The notes under the pieces are model-generated. The model was not told the DNA's origin. It did no database searches and saw only the letters and a list, made by a program, of their open reading frames with translations. This document shows, piece after piece, positions 8,333-17,853 of a DNA stretch of 64,000 nucleotides; position 1 is the stretch's first letter, and each line of letters starts with the position of its first letter. Where the stretch lies: assembly GCA_000687695.1 (NCBI GenBank), contig JHWZ01000007.1:1-64000 (forward strand), in the 5' to 3' direction. The translations under genes were made by a program, and so were the position numbers. This DNA comes from Lachnospiraceae bacterium P6B14. Its GTDB lineage: Bacteria > Bacillota > Clostridia > Lachnospirales > Lachnospiraceae.

Positions 8333-9163
8333 ATGAGTAATAAAGTCCTTATGGATAAATACGAGGTTCTGTTAAAGACCATCGAGTCATACAGAAAGGT
8401 TGCGGTTGCTTTTTCGGCAGGTGTTGACTCGACATTTTTGCTGGAAGCCTGCGTGAAGGCTCTCGGAAAAGATAACGTAGTTGCTATCACAGCCAAGTCA
8501 TGCCTGATGCCAAAGGCCGAGTGTGATGAAGCGAAAAAATACTGCAAAAAAAGATGCATCCGATGGGTATCCTTTGATCCGAAGATAATGCAGGTTGAGG
8601 GCTTAAGTGAGAATCCGAAAAACAGATGTTATATTTGTAAAAAACACATTTTTTCAGTGATGAAAAGAGCGGTTTTTTCGGAAGGCTATAAACACCTTTT
8701 GGATGGATCAAACTTTGATGATGATGGTGATTTCAGACCGGGTATGAAGGCTTTGGACGAGCTTGGGATAAAAAGCCCATTACGAGATCTGGCATTTTCC
8801 AAAGATGAGATAAGATCTCTTTCCCGAGCGCTTGATATCCCTACGTGGGAAAAGCCTTCCTATGCGTGTCTGGCTACGAGAATACCATATGGAGAGACGA
8901 TAGATGAGGCGAAGCTGAAGCTCGTTGAAAAGGCTGAGGATTATTTAAGAGGACTCGGTTTTAAAGAGGTAAGAGTGCGTGTTCATAACACTGTTAATGC
9001 GAGAATAGAGCTTAATCCTAACGATTTTTCAACCTTTATGAGGGGTGATATCAGACTTGAGGTAAATAATACATTCAAGGGCATGGGGTTTGCTTATGTA
9101 AGTCTTGATCTGCAAGGCTACAGGACAGGAAGTATGAATGAAGTTCTGCCGGAGAGTCTGTAA
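8333..9163 (+). CDS. larE: LarE-type ATP-dependent sulfur transferase (PP-loop)
   Basis: 276 aa. The N-terminal PP-loop ATP pyrophosphatase motif is FSAGVDST (residues 27-34). The conserved ACLATRIPYG holds the Cys that aligns with the sacrificial Cys of LarE, which gives its sulfur to the nickel-pincer precursor. An extra CxxC pair (C99, C102 in NRCYICKK) recalls LarE proteins reported to carry an iron-sulfur cluster and not to sacrifice the Cys. That subtype assignment is inferred. No larA, larB or larC is visible in the window, so its in vivo substrate is uncertain. Lies 14 bp after the DegV-kinase and 13 bp before surE, suggesting a single transcript. Confidence 0.85.
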   Translation: MSNKVLMDKYEVLLKTIESYRKVAVAFSAGVDSTFLLEACVKALGKDNVVAITAKSCLMPKAECDEAKKYCKKRCIRWVSFDPKIMQVEGLSENPKNRCYICKKHIFSVMKRAVFSEGYKHLLDGSNFDDDGDFRPGMKALDELGIKSPLRDLAFSKDEIRSLSRALDIPTWEKPSYACLATRIPYGETIDEAKLKLVEKAEDYLRGLGFKEVRVRVHNTVNARIELNPNDFSTFMRGDIRLEVNNTFKGMGFAYVSLDLQGYRTGSMNEVLPESL

Positions 9164-9176
9164 AGGAGAACGACTG

Positions 9177-9896
9177 ATGAAAAAGATCCTGATAACAAAT
9201 GATGATGGAATACTTTCTGACGGATTGATAAGGCTTGTTACCGTCGCAAAAAAATACGGAGAAATATGGGTGGTTGCTCCTGAGGGTGAGAGGAGTGCAA
9301 TGAGCCATTGTATCACACTTAGAGATACTATAGAGGTTAAACCCGTAGAGGATTTCCCGGTAGAGGGAGTGCATGCTTTTTCCTGCAGTGGAACACCGGC
9401 TGACTGCGTCAGGGTCGGTGGGCTGAGTGTACTTCCGGAGCGCCCTGATGTTTTGATCTCGGGCATCAATTACGGATATAACGCGGCTACGGATATTCAG
9501 TATTCAGGCACCCTCGGAGCCGCATTTGAAGGCTCTTTTCAGGGCTATCATGCAATCGCTGTTTCAGAGCCTGCGGAAAAATGTCACGAGATAACTGATG
9601 CTTATCTCGAGGAGGTTTTAGATGAAGCCATGGAGGTCAGGCTTGATTACGGTCAGGTATATAATATAAATTTCCCAAAGGGAAAGCTTTCAGACTGCAA
9701 GGGTATACTTCGTGACAGAAAGGTTTCCAGAGGGATGTTCTATACCGACAGATACAAGCAGACCAGAGAGCGCGAGGACGGCGTGATGGAGCTGATGGTA
9801 GATGGCAGATGGACCGCTGTGGGAGAAGAAGGAACAGACCTCGCTGCTATTGTTGATGGTTATATTTCTGTGGGGATTGTTAATAATGTGAGCTGA
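9177..9896 (+). CDS. surE: 5'/3'-nucleotidase SurE
   Basis: Divalent-metal nucleoside monophosphatase of the SurE family, 239 aa, close to the usual 250. The N-terminal metal site is ILITNDDGI (D9, D10), followed by PEGERSAMSHCIT and the substrate/metal loop LISGINYGYN, with GTPADCV between them. The start at 9177 is chosen because AAAGGAG lies 10 bp upstream. An in-frame start at 9138 would overlap larE and add non-family sequence. It closes the operon-like group beginning at the kinases, and a new promoter follows at once. Confidence 0.93.
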   Translation: MKKILITNDDGILSDGLIRLVTVAKKYGEIWVVAPEGERSAMSHCITLRDTIEVKPVEDFPVEGVHAFSCSGTPADCVRVGGLSVLPERPDVLISGINYGYNAATDIQYSGTLGAAFEGSFQGYHAIAVSEPAEKCHEITDAYLEEVLDEAMEVRLDYGQVYNINFPKGKLSDCKGILRDRKVSRGMFYTDRYKQTREREDGVMELMVDGRWTAVGEEGTDLAAIVDGYISVGIVNNVS

Positions 9897-9900
9897 AGAC

Positions 9901-9929
9901 TTGCGCAATATGACATGATATGTTATAAT
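9901..9929 (+). promoter_or_regulatory. Sigma-A promoter for the DUF5684 gene and copA
   Basis: TTGCGC (9901-9906), 17-bp spacer, perfect TATAAT (9924-9929). It lies 57 bp upstream of the next start codon. Confidence 0.65.
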
Positions 9930-9985
9930 GCCTAAGTCTTTTGATATAACAAATACTATTAGTAAAGAAAGGACAGGTAACGAAT

Positions 9986-10738
9986 ATGGATATTGGTGAT
10001 ATTGATTTTGGTAATATCGACTGGGGAGATTTCGGTAGAGTAAGAGATTACAATGACTACAGTGGCGTAGCAGATGGTGCTCTGTTGGGCGTTAATCTCG
10101 TTACAAACCTGATCTCGCTTGCAATCATTGTTCTTATGATCATCGCACTTTGGAAGATATTTACAAAGGCAGGAAAGCCTGGTTGGCACGCGCTTATACC
10201 ATTTTTGAACTTGTATGATCTTTTCATCATCGCATGGAAGAAAAAGGTTGCCGTAGCGATGCTGATACTCAATATATGTACATTTGTTGTGACATTTGCA
10301 GGCGTTATTATGTTTATCGCGGGTCTGGGAGGCAGCTTTTTCAGCTTCTTTACTCACGGATATCAGATCGATAACAGTATCAACGGTCCGGTTACACTTT
10401 TCTTTGTCGGACTCGGAATAATGCTTCTGGGTGCATGCTGCTCGATCACTTGTATGGTATTTATGATCATTAACTATGTAAAGCTTGGAAAGGCCTTCGG
10501 AAAGAGTGGCGGATTCCTCGTAGGTTTGGCGCTGGTTCCGATCGTATTTTTATGCATTCTCGCGTTTGGCGATGCACAGTACCAGGGATATTGGGACAAT
10601 GAAGGATACCAGCCGTATACACCGTCGCAGACCAGATCAGAGATTCCCGAACCGCCGAGATATTGTAGCGGTTGCGGTACTCAGATAACACCGGGATCGA
10701 AGTTTTGTAATAATTGTGGGAAGCAGTTGGTGAAATAA
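9986..10738 (+). CDS. DUF5684 membrane protein with C-terminal zinc ribbon
   Basis: 250 aa. Four hydrophobic segments: about 30-50, the DUF5684 core GKPGWHALIPFLNLYDLFIIAW near 60-90, about 90-115, and two more to residue 200. After a Pro-rich spacer comes a short zinc-ribbon of the zf-ribbon_3 type, CSGCGTQITPGSKFCNNCG, with four Cys near the C-terminus on the cytoplasmic side. DUF5684 proteins have no established function. It ends directly on the copA start (TAA then ATG), so the two are translationally coupled. A link to metal handling would be only guilt by association. Confidence 0.75.
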   Translation: MDIGDIDFGNIDWGDFGRVRDYNDYSGVADGALLGVNLVTNLISLAIIVLMIIALWKIFTKAGKPGWHALIPFLNLYDLFIIAWKKKVAVAMLILNICTFVVTFAGVIMFIAGLGGSFFSFFTHGYQIDNSINGPVTLFFVGLGIMLLGACCSITCMVFMIINYVKLGKAFGKSGGFLVGLALVPIVFLCILAFGDAQYQGYWDNEGYQPYTPSQTRSEIPEPPRYCSGCGTQITPGSKFCNNCGKQLVK

Positions 10739-13012
10739 ATGAATTATAACGTTACGGGTATGGGATGCGCCGCATGTCAGGCGCGTGTGGAGAAGGCCGT
10801 ATCGGCCGTACCGGGAGTAACATCCTGTACGGTTAGTCTTCTTACTAACTCTATGACTGTTGAGGGCAGCGCTGACAGTGCTGCCGTGATACAGGCAGTT
10901 ACTGATGCCGGATATGGCGCATCTATATATAATGACTCTGATTCAGCTTCGGAAGATGATTCCGAAGCTGATCATTTTGAGCCGGATATAAAACATCTTA
11001 AACACAGGCTGATCTGGTCTGTGCTATTTTTGATTTGTCTTATGTATATCACAATGGGACATCATATGCTGGGACTGCCTTTGCCTTCATTTTTGCATGA
11101 AAAATATGTAGCACTCGGACTGATACAGATGGTCCTGGCTCTCGTTGTGATGTGCATAAACAGTGCATTTTTTACAAGCGGTTTTAAGTCTGTTTTACAC
11201 ATGGCGCCGAATATGGACACTTTGGTCGCGCTCGGAAGCTCGGTTTCATTTTTATGGAGCTCGTATATTCTTGTCAGGATATATATGCTTTCCAGTGTAA
11301 ATATGAGCTTCGATATAAGTAAGCTTTATCATGAGGGACTATACTTTGAGTCTGCCGCGATGATACCTGCTCTCATTACAGTCGGAAAACTCCTCGAGGC
11401 TATTTCGAAAGGACGTACGACAAATGCTCTTCGCAGTCTAATGAAGCTGAGACCGAAAACCGCCGTATTGATACGTGACGGGGCTGAGATCGAGGTAGGT
11501 ATAGAGGAAGTAAAAATAGGTGATGTATTTACAGTAAAAGCCGGTCAGATAATACCTGTTGACGGAGTGGTTATCGATGGAGCCGGAGCAGTGAATGAGT
11601 CTGTGCTTACGGGCGAATCAATACCGGTTGATAAAAAGGGCGGAGATAAAGTCAGCGCCGCCACCGTAAATATGTCAGGATATCTCAAGTGTGAAACTAC
11701 GCGTATAGGAAAGGATACCACATTATCTCAGATAATAAAGATGGTAACTGATGCTGCCACTACTAAAGCACCTATCGCAAGAATCGCGGATCGTGTCTCA
11801 GGTGTTTTTGTACCGGTTGTGATAGGAATCGCTTTGATCGTTTTCATCGGATGGATGATCGCCGGTGTAGAGATGGATCATGCGCTGGAGCATGCGATAT
11901 GCGTGCTCGTTATATCTTGCCCTTGCGCGCTGGGTCTTGCGACGCCGGTTGCGATCATGGTTGGTAACGGAATCGGTGCGAGGAACGGGGTTCTTTTTAA
12001 GACGGGTGAAGCTCTGGAGATGATGGGACGTGTCGATACGGTTATCCTTGATAAGACCGGAACCATCACATCGGGAGAGCCTGAGGTGACGGATGTTATC
12101 ATAACGGGTGATATGAATGAGAAGGAGCTACTTAAGTATGCGACTTCGATCGAAAAGCTTAGTGATCATCCGCTTGCTAAGGCAATAGTAAGGCGTGTGA
12201 TGTCGTCTGAGGGATCTGATGATGTTAAAGAGACAGGAACAGGATCATATGATGTTTCTGACTTTGAAGAGCTCGCCGGGAACGGACTTCGCGGTAACAT
12301 AAACGGAAAGAGCGTAAGAGTCGGTGGAGCATCGTTTATTCTTGATGATAACGGGTATACAAATGACGGCGGCGATGAAGTGAAATCTTTATCCGAAAAG
12401 CTTTCCGATGAAGGAAAGACCCCTGTATATGTTGAGATAGACGGAAGCGTTTCAGGTATCATTGCTATAGCTGATACGATAAGAGATGATTCGGTATCAG
12501 CCATAAAGCGCATCCGATCACTCGGCATACGTGTAAAGATGCTTACCGGTGATAATGAAAGAACTGCAAAGGCTATCGGGAACATGGTCGGGGTTGACGA
12601 CGTAATAGCGGGAGTTTTGCCTGACGGAAAGGCTGACGTAATAAGGTCTGAGGCCGGAACCGTGGTTATGGTAGGTGACGGCATAAACGATGCTCCGGCG
12701 CTTACGATAGCTGATGTAGGAGTTGCTATAGGGGCCGGTACGGATGTCGCTATCGACTCCGCTGATGTTGTGCTTATGAACAGTTCGATCTCAGATGTTG
12801 CCAAGGCTATCGTGCTCAGCAGAAAGACACTCAGGAATATACATCAGAATCTGTTCTGGGCGTTCTTTTATAACGTTATATGCATACCGATGGCGGCGGG
12901 GCTGTTTGGTTTTAGCATGAGTCCGATGATCGGTGCGGCGGCGATGTCGCTGTCGAGTTTCACGGTGTGTATGAATGCGCTCAGGCTTAATTTGGTTAAA
13001 CTATCCAAGTGA
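10739..13012 (+). CDS. copA: Copper-translocating P1B-type ATPase CopA
   Basis: 757-aa heavy-metal efflux pump of the inner membrane. One N-terminal HMA domain carries the metal-binding GMGCAACQ (C10, C13). Then come two TM helices before the conserved four-helix bundle, the actuator loop LTGES, the transport-site CPC at residues 394-396 (SCPCALGLATP), the phosphorylation site DKTGT with D438, an HP locus (DHPLAKAI), and the hinge motif GDGINDAP. CPC with the HMA CxxC favours Cu(I) over Zn or Cd. It has no strong ribosome binding site of its own and abuts the previous stop codon. No copper repressor gene or chaperone is next to it. Confidence 0.93.
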   Translation: MNYNVTGMGCAACQARVEKAVSAVPGVTSCTVSLLTNSMTVEGSADSAAVIQAVTDAGYGASIYNDSDSASEDDSEADHFEPDIKHLKHRLIWSVLFLICLMYITMGHHMLGLPLPSFLHEKYVALGLIQMVLALVVMCINSAFFTSGFKSVLHMAPNMDTLVALGSSVSFLWSSYILVRIYMLSSVNMSFDISKLYHEGLYFESAAMIPALITVGKLLEAISKGRTTNALRSLMKLRPKTAVLIRDGAEIEVGIEEVKIGDVFTVKAGQIIPVDGVVIDGAGAVNESVLTGESIPVDKKGGDKVSAATVNMSGYLKCETTRIGKDTTLSQIIKMVTDAATTKAPIARIADRVSGVFVPVVIGIALIVFIGWMIAGVEMDHALEHAICVLVISCPCALGLATPVAIMVGNGIGARNGVLFKTGEALEMMGRVDTVILDKTGTITSGEPEVTDVIITGDMNEKELLKYATSIEKLSDHPLAKAIVRRVMSSEGSDDVKETGTGSYDVSDFEELAGNGLRGNINGKSVRVGGASFILDDNGYTNDGGDEVKSLSEKLSDEGKTPVYVEIDGSVSGIIAIADTIRDDSVSAIKRIRSLGIRVKMLTGDNERTAKAIGNMVGVDDVIAGVLPDGKADVIRSEAGTVVMVGDGINDAPALTIADVGVAIGAGTDVAIDSADVVLMNSSISDVAKAIVLSRKTLRNIHQNLFWAFFYNVICIPMAAGLFGFSMSPMIGAAAMSLSSFTVCMNALRLNLVKLSK

Positions 13013-13118
13013 TAAAAGTGCATATCTGCTCGGACACGCGAGAAACTCATAGAGTTTCTTACGTTTCTTTTATCATACGTCACGTTGCACGACACCAAAA
13101 TACGGTGTCTGCGCAACG
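13010..13118. repeat. Nested hairpin intergenic element A
   Basis: Two adjacent structures. The first pairs TGATAAAAG (13010-13018, including the copA stop) with CTTTTATCA (13067-13075) around an 8-bp hairpin AGAAACTC-ATA-GAGTTTCT. The second is the shared core module: CGTTGC (13083-13088), AC, GACACC (13091-13096), loop AAAATAC, GGTGTC (13104-13109), TGC, GCAACG (13113-13118). The same core, with compensated stem changes, is in elements C and E. No U-tract follows, so a simple terminator is unlikely. Confidence 0.8.
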
Positions 13119-13139
13119 ACTACAACTATGGGGAATAAT

Positions 13140-13745
13140 ATGAGAAACTATCAGAAAGAGCTGGATGAGTTCATATCAATGAATTGCGCGGAGGAGAAGC
13201 CGCGGCTGTTTTTACACTGCTGTTGTGCACCTTGCTCCAGCTATGTCACTGAGTATCTGCATGAGTTCTTTGATATTACTGTGTTTTTTTACAATCCGAA
13301 TATAACCGAGCCGGACGAGTATGAGAAGAGAAAAGCCGAGCTTAAGAGGTATTTGAGCGAGGTGAGCTACGGTAAAGAGATCGGTTTTATAGATGCCGAC
13401 TATGATCCGGAAAGCTTTTTTAAAGCAGCAAATGGACTGGAAGATGAGCCTGAAAGAGGAGCGAGATGTGATAAATGCTTCAGACTCAGGCTGTCGAAAA
13501 CAGCAGAAGCTGCCAAAGAAAACGGTTTTGAGCTTTTTTGTACAACGCTGTCGATCAGTCCGCACAAGGATGCTGATCTTCTTATGAGTATAGGTGAGGA
13601 GCTGGCTGAGAAATATGGTCTGAAGTATCTGCCATCTGATTTCAAGAAGAAAAACGGTTATAAGCGAAGCATAGAGCTGTCAGCCGAGTATGATCTGTAC
13701 AGACAGAATTACTGCGGGTGTGTTTATTCCAAACCCAAAGAATAA
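13140..13745 (+). CDS. queH: Epoxyqueuosine reductase QueH
   Basis: Catalyses the last step of queuosine biosynthesis, reducing epoxyqueuosine in tRNA. It is the non-cobalamin enzyme that replaces QueG. Family signatures are HCCCAPCSSYV near the N-terminus, FYNPNI, the CDKCFRLRL pair, TTLSISPHKD, and the C-terminal NYCGCVYS, which together supply the Cys ligands for its Fe-S cluster and adjacent metal. At 201 aa it is normal length. Start 13140 is preferred over 13128 because GGGGA lies about 5 bp before it. No other queuosine genes are in the window. Confidence 0.92.
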   Translation: MRNYQKELDEFISMNCAEEKPRLFLHCCCAPCSSYVTEYLHEFFDITVFFYNPNITEPDEYEKRKAELKRYLSEVSYGKEIGFIDADYDPESFFKAANGLEDEPERGARCDKCFRLRLSKTAEAAKENGFELFCTTLSISPHKDADLLMSIGEELAEKYGLKYLPSDFKKKNGYKRSIELSAEYDLYRQNYCGCVYSKPKE

Positions 13746-13765
13746 TGGATCAATGCGATTTTAGG

Positions 13766-13796
13766 GCATATTCGATTATTCGGATATGCTTTTTTT
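13766..13796 (+). terminator. Intrinsic terminator after queH
   Basis: GCATAT..CGA paired with TCG..ATATGC (13766-13789) followed by seven T. It lies 20 bp after the queH stop and separates it from dgt. Confidence 0.85.
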
Positions 13797-13877
13797 GTTC
13801 TAAAAAAAAGGAAATACCTTTTTTATGTTGTAGCTTATATATGCAGGTGTTGTTCTAATGGGAAAGGAGCCTGAAAA

Positions 13878-14882
13878 ATGACTATCCGTGAGGAACTCGA
13901 GCAGCGTGAACATAGCATTTTATGCGCGGAAGCATCTTTTTCTGATACTTCTAAGGGAAGAGATGTCCATGAGGAACAGTGTGACATACGCCCTGTATAT
14001 CAGAGGGATCGCGACAGAATCCTGCATTCAAAGAGTTTCAGAAGGCTGAAAGGAAAGACTCAGGTTTTCCTTGCACCTAAGGGAGATCACTACAGAAACA
14101 GGCTTACACACACTCTTGAGGTGTCACAGAACGCAAGGACAGTAGCGAAGGCGCTCAGGCTTAACGAGGATCTGACCGAGGCGATAGCGCTTGGACATGA
14201 TCTCGGACATACACCGTTCGGACATGCGGGAGAGAGAGAGCTCAATCTCATAGTACCGGGTGGCTTCAAGCACCAGGAACAGAGTATTCGTGTGGTAGAG
14301 AAGCTCGAAAAGGGTGGAAAGGGATTAAATCTTACCGTGGAGGTTCGAGACGGAATACTGAACCATTCAACGGCCGGAAGCCCTTCAACACGCGAAGGAA
14401 AAATAGTAAGGATTTGTGACAAGATAGCATATATTAATTCTGATATAGATGATGCGATACGAGGTGGGGTTATCCGAGATGAGGATATCCCGGAAAAATA
14501 CAAAAAAGCTTTTGGATACAGTCTCAGAGAGAGACTGAATACTTTGATACATGATCTGATCATTTCTTCTGAGAAGGCAAATGATATAACGCTTTCCGTA
14601 GAGATGGAAGAAAACCTCATGGAATTAAGAAAGTACATGTTTGACAATGTGTACGTTAACTCGATAGCAAAAACTGAGGAAGGCAAAGCTCAGGCGCTGA
14701 TCAGAAGGCTGTATGAATACTATGTTGATCATACGGATTTGCTCCCTGATGAATACAAGGCAATGATCGGTGATGAAACCAAGGAGAGAGTTGTTTGTGA
14801 CTTCATCGCCGGGATGACTGATAATTACGCGGTAAAGATCTATACGGAGCTTGCAATCCCTCAGATGTGGTCTGTATACTAG
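13878..14882 (+). CDS. dgt: dGTP triphosphohydrolase-like HD protein
   Basis: 334-aa HD-domain deoxynucleotide triphosphohydrolase, which cleaves dNTPs to nucleoside and triphosphate. Metal-binding HD motifs are RLTHTLEVSQ (first His) and ALGHDLGHTPFGH (the HD pair), then GILNHS and a late aspartate (CDKIAYINSDIDDA). The FRRLKGKTQVF segment is typical of Dgt type 2. AAAGGAG sits 8 bp upstream of the start. It is followed after 31 bp by dnaG and rpoD, a conserved Clostridia arrangement that links nucleotide pool control with replication priming. The substrate among dNTPs is not evident from sequence. Confidence 0.9.
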   Translation: MTIREELEQREHSILCAEASFSDTSKGRDVHEEQCDIRPVYQRDRDRILHSKSFRRLKGKTQVFLAPKGDHYRNRLTHTLEVSQNARTVAKALRLNEDLTEAIALGHDLGHTPFGHAGERELNLIVPGGFKHQEQSIRVVEKLEKGGKGLNLTVEVRDGILNHSTAGSPSTREGKIVRICDKIAYINSDIDDAIRGGVIRDEDIPEKYKKAFGYSLRERLNTLIHDLIISSEKANDITLSVEMEENLMELRKYMFDNVYVNSIAKTEEGKAQALIRRLYEYYVDHTDLLPDEYKAMIGDETKERVVCDFIAGMTDNYAVKIYTELAIPQMWSVY

Positions 14883-14913
14883 ACTGCTTGATATTTTTGG
14901 AAAGAGGATGAGA

Positions 14914-16665
14914 ATGTATTACGGTGACGATATACTCGAGGACGTGCGAAGCCGGACGGATATTGTTGATCTGATCGGCACGTATGTGTCCCTGAAGCGG
15001 GCCGGTGGTTCGTACAAGGGACTGTGTCCTTTTCATAATGAAAAGACGCCTTCGTTTACCGTGACGCCCGATAAAAGGATGTATTATTGTTTCGGATGTC
15101 ACAAGGGCGGAGATGTCTTTACATTTTTACAGGAATATGAGAATATGACCTTCACCGAGTCGGTGCAGTATTTGGCTGAGCGGGCGGGGATACAGCTGCC
15201 TACGCAGGATATGGATCCTGACAGAAGACGGAAGGAGTCATTACGAGATACATTATTTAAGGTAAACTCTTTGGCGGCGCAGTACTATTTTGCTTGTCTC
15301 AGAGATCCGAAGGGTAAAGAAGGACTTGATTATCTTTCCGGGCGAGGCCTTGATGAGGAGACGATGAAAAAGTTTGCTTTGGGATTCGCGCCGCAAAACA
15401 GCTCGTTATACAGGTTTTTAAAAAGTAAGGGATTCACGGATGAAGTATTGAAGCCCAGCGGGCTTTTTGTCTATGATGAAAAGCGCGGGCCGTATGACAA
15501 GTTTTGGAACAGGGTAATGTTTCCGATAGTCGACCGCAGGAATCATGTAATCGGATTCGGTGGACGAGTGATGGGTGACGGAAAGCCTAAATATATGAAC
15601 TCACCCGAGACTATCGTTTTTGACAAAAGCCGAAATCTGTTCGGAATCAATTATATACATGGAAAGCTCACAGACGGACTTATCCTGTGTGAGGGATACA
15701 TGGATGTGATCGCTCTGCATCAGGCGGGCTTCACGAATGCTGTGGCGGCTCTGGGGACGGCATTTACGCCCGGACACGCGCAGCTGATAAAAAGAATGAC
15801 GGATCTCGTATATGTATGCTTTGACTCGGACGGCGCCGGAACATCGGCCGCTATGAAGGCGATACCGATGCTGAAAAATGAAGGCATCAGGTCGAAGGTG
15901 ATACGAATGAGTCCGCACAAGGATCCTGATGAGTTTATAAAGGCTCTCGGAGCTGATGAGTTTAAATTAAGGATCAAAAATTCGCTGACAAGCTTTTTCT
16001 TTGAGGTCGATGTTATCGCGAGGGATTATGATCTCGATGATCCCGAGAGAAAAACGCGGTTTATGAATGAGATCGCAAAAAAGATTTGTGAGTTTGAGGA
16101 TGAAGCTGAACGTACAAATTATATAGAAGCTTTTTCGAGAGAGTATCATGTCAGGAGCGAGGACTTCAGAGCTCTCGTCAGAAAGCAAAGCGCTCAGATG
16201 GTAGGAATAGACCTTGATGAGCGGGCAAAGCGAAGCGAACACAGACGGGGCATCCCCGAAGACGATGCTCTATCGGAAAGCCAGGGGATACTTCTTACAT
16301 GGCTATGTGAGCATCCTGATAGCTTTGAGAAGCTACGCACGTATGTTTCGGTGGATGACTTTATCGACGAGCCTTATCACGAGGTAGCGCGGTATGTGTA
16401 CGAGCAGCTGTTGAGTACGGGTAAGGTAGATGCGGCATCTATACTCGGACATTTCGAAGATGTCGAGATGCAAAGCAAGGTCGCGGGCATTTTTCATAAA
16501 GAAGTTGATGAAGATGGCGCCAAAGACCGCGCGATAAATGAGGTTGTACATGTGATCCTGAAAGCGTCGCTTGATAAAAAAAGCAGAAACGCCACAGGCA
16601 TCGAAGAGGTTCAAAAACTGCTGGAGGAAAAAAAGAAACTTCAGCAGCTTCACATAGATATTTAG
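14914..16665 (+). CDS. dnaG: DNA primase DnaG
   Basis: Synthesises RNA primers at the replication fork. 583 aa. An N-terminal CHC2 zinc finger (CPFHNEKTPSF ... YYCFGCHKGG), then the catalytic core with FGGRVMGDGKPKYMNSPET, a Toprim domain (LCEGYMDVIALHQAG, then CFDSDGAG), and a C-terminal helicase-binding region of lower similarity. Start 14914 is chosen because GAGG lies 6 bp upstream. ATG 14908 has no spacing and 14851 overlaps dgt. Part of dgt-dnaG-rpoD. Confidence 0.95.
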   Translation: MYYGDDILEDVRSRTDIVDLIGTYVSLKRAGGSYKGLCPFHNEKTPSFTVTPDKRMYYCFGCHKGGDVFTFLQEYENMTFTESVQYLAERAGIQLPTQDMDPDRRRKESLRDTLFKVNSLAAQYYFACLRDPKGKEGLDYLSGRGLDEETMKKFALGFAPQNSSLYRFLKSKGFTDEVLKPSGLFVYDEKRGPYDKFWNRVMFPIVDRRNHVIGFGGRVMGDGKPKYMNSPETIVFDKSRNLFGINYIHGKLTDGLILCEGYMDVIALHQAGFTNAVAALGTAFTPGHAQLIKRMTDLVYVCFDSDGAGTSAAMKAIPMLKNEGIRSKVIRMSPHKDPDEFIKALGADEFKLRIKNSLTSFFFEVDVIARDYDLDDPERKTRFMNEIAKKICEFEDEAERTNYIEAFSREYHVRSEDFRALVRKQSAQMVGIDLDERAKRSEHRRGIPEDDALSESQGILLTWLCEHPDSFEKLRTYVSVDDFIDEPYHEVARYVYEQLLSTGKVDAASILGHFEDVEMQSKVAGIFHKEVDEDGAKDRAINEVVHVILKASLDKKSRNATGIEEVQKLLEEKKKLQQLHIDI

Positions 16666-16698
16666 TTATAATAAAAATATATGAATGGGGGAAGAAAA

Positions 16699-17847
16699 AT
16701 GAGGAAGGAAAAGAATGTGGAGATCGAAGAGGAAGATGAGCTTGAGGTAATGAAGGACATCATCACAACTCTCGTCGAGATGTCGAAAAAGAGTGACAAT
16801 GCTCTTTACGTGGCTGACGTTGAGAAGGTCATCTCGGAGAAAGGCGTTGCGATCGATGAGGAGAAGAAGGACAGGCTTTATGAGGAACTCGACAAGGTCG
16901 GTATAACGATGATGGTCGAGGACGAGGAGCCTGAGGATGACAAGATCCTTTCTGATGTGGACGATGAGCCTACCGAAGAAGAGCTTGAGAACATCGAACT
17001 CGCCGTGCCTGAGGGTATCAGTATCGAGGATCCGGTCAGAATGTATCTGAAGGAGATCGGTAAGGTGCCGCTTCTTTCTGCTGAGGAGGAGAAGGAACTC
17101 GCTATGCGTATGGAGAAGGGTGATGAGGATGCTAAAAAGCGCCTCGCTGAGGCGAACCTTCGTCTGGTTGTCAGCATTGCGAAGAGATATGTTGGACGTG
17201 GTATGCTTTTCCTTGACCTGATCCAGGAGGGTAACCTCGGCCTTATTAAGGCTGTTGAAAAGTTCGATTATAAAAAGGGTTACAAGTTCTCTACTTATGC
17301 TACATGGTGGATTCGTCAGGCTATCACGCGTGCTATTGCAGATCAGGCTCGTACGATACGTATCCCCGTTCATATGGTGGAGACAATCAATAAGCTTATT
17401 CGTGTTCAGAGGCAGCTTTTGCAGGAACTCGGACGCGAGCCGTATCCGGAGGAGATCGCAGAGAAGATGAATCTGCCTGTTGATCGTGTTCGTGAGATAC
17501 AGAAGATCTCTCAGGAGCCGGTATCGTTGGAGACTCCGATCGGTGAGGAGGAGGATTCACATCTTGGGGACTTCATCCAGGATGACAATGTTCCTGTTCC
17601 GAGTGAGGCCGCTGCTGAGACTATGCTGAAGGAGCAGCTTGATGAGGTTTTGAAGACGCTTACCGAGCGCGAGAAAAAGGTTCTGAGGCTGCGTTTTGGT
17701 CTGGATGATCAGAGGGCGAGGACCTTGGAAGAAGTCGGCAAAGAATTTGATGTTACCAGAGAGCGTATCAGGCAGATAGAGGCGAAGGCGCTCAGAAAGC
17801 TTAGACATCCGAGCCGTAGTAGAAAGCTTAAGGATTATTTGGAGTAA
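16699..17847 (+). CDS. rpoD: RNA polymerase primary sigma factor RpoD (SigA)
   Basis: Housekeeping sigma factor, 382 aa. Region 1.1 is acidic (residues about 10-85). Region 1.2 starts at [17 protein letters not shown], and region 2 holds [17 protein letters not shown] and the -10 recognition helix [18 protein letters not shown]. Region 3 is [13 protein letters not shown]..., and region 4 ends with the -35 helix [20 protein letters not shown]. Start 16699 has GGGGGAAG 5-7 bp upstream and is preferred over 16681. The TTGACA/TATAAT promoters found across the window match what this sigma should recognise. Confidence 0.97.
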   Translation: MRKEKNVEIEEEDELEVMKDIITTLVEMSKKSDNALYVADVEKVISEKGVAIDEEKKDRLYEELDKVGITMMVEDEEPEDDKILSDVDDEPTEEELENIELAVPEGISIEDPVRMYLKEIGKVPLLSAEEEKELAMRMEKGDEDAKKRLAEANLRLVVSIAKRYVGRGMLFLDLIQEGNLGLIKAVEKFDYKKGYKFSTYATWWIRQAITRAIADQARTIRIPVHMVETINKLIRVQRQLLQELGREPYPEEIAEKMNLPVDRVREIQKISQEPVSLETPIGEEEDSHLGDFIQDDNVPVPSEAAAETMLKEQLDEVLKTLTEREKKVLRLRFGLDDQRARTLEEVGKEFDVTRERIRQIEAKALRKLRHPSRSRKLKDYLE

Positions 17848-17853
17848 TATGTC

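Noticed and set aside
12166-12804. Minus-strand ORF of 212 codons
   Set aside because: Lies wholly inside copA, whose DKTGT to GDGIND region is clear. The antisense product is rich in Ser, Thr, Pro and Ile with no recognisable domain.
13010-13118. Simple intrinsic terminator for copA
   Set aside because: Stems are strong, but no U-tract follows, and the same core recurs elsewhere with conserved loops, so it is described as a repeat family member.
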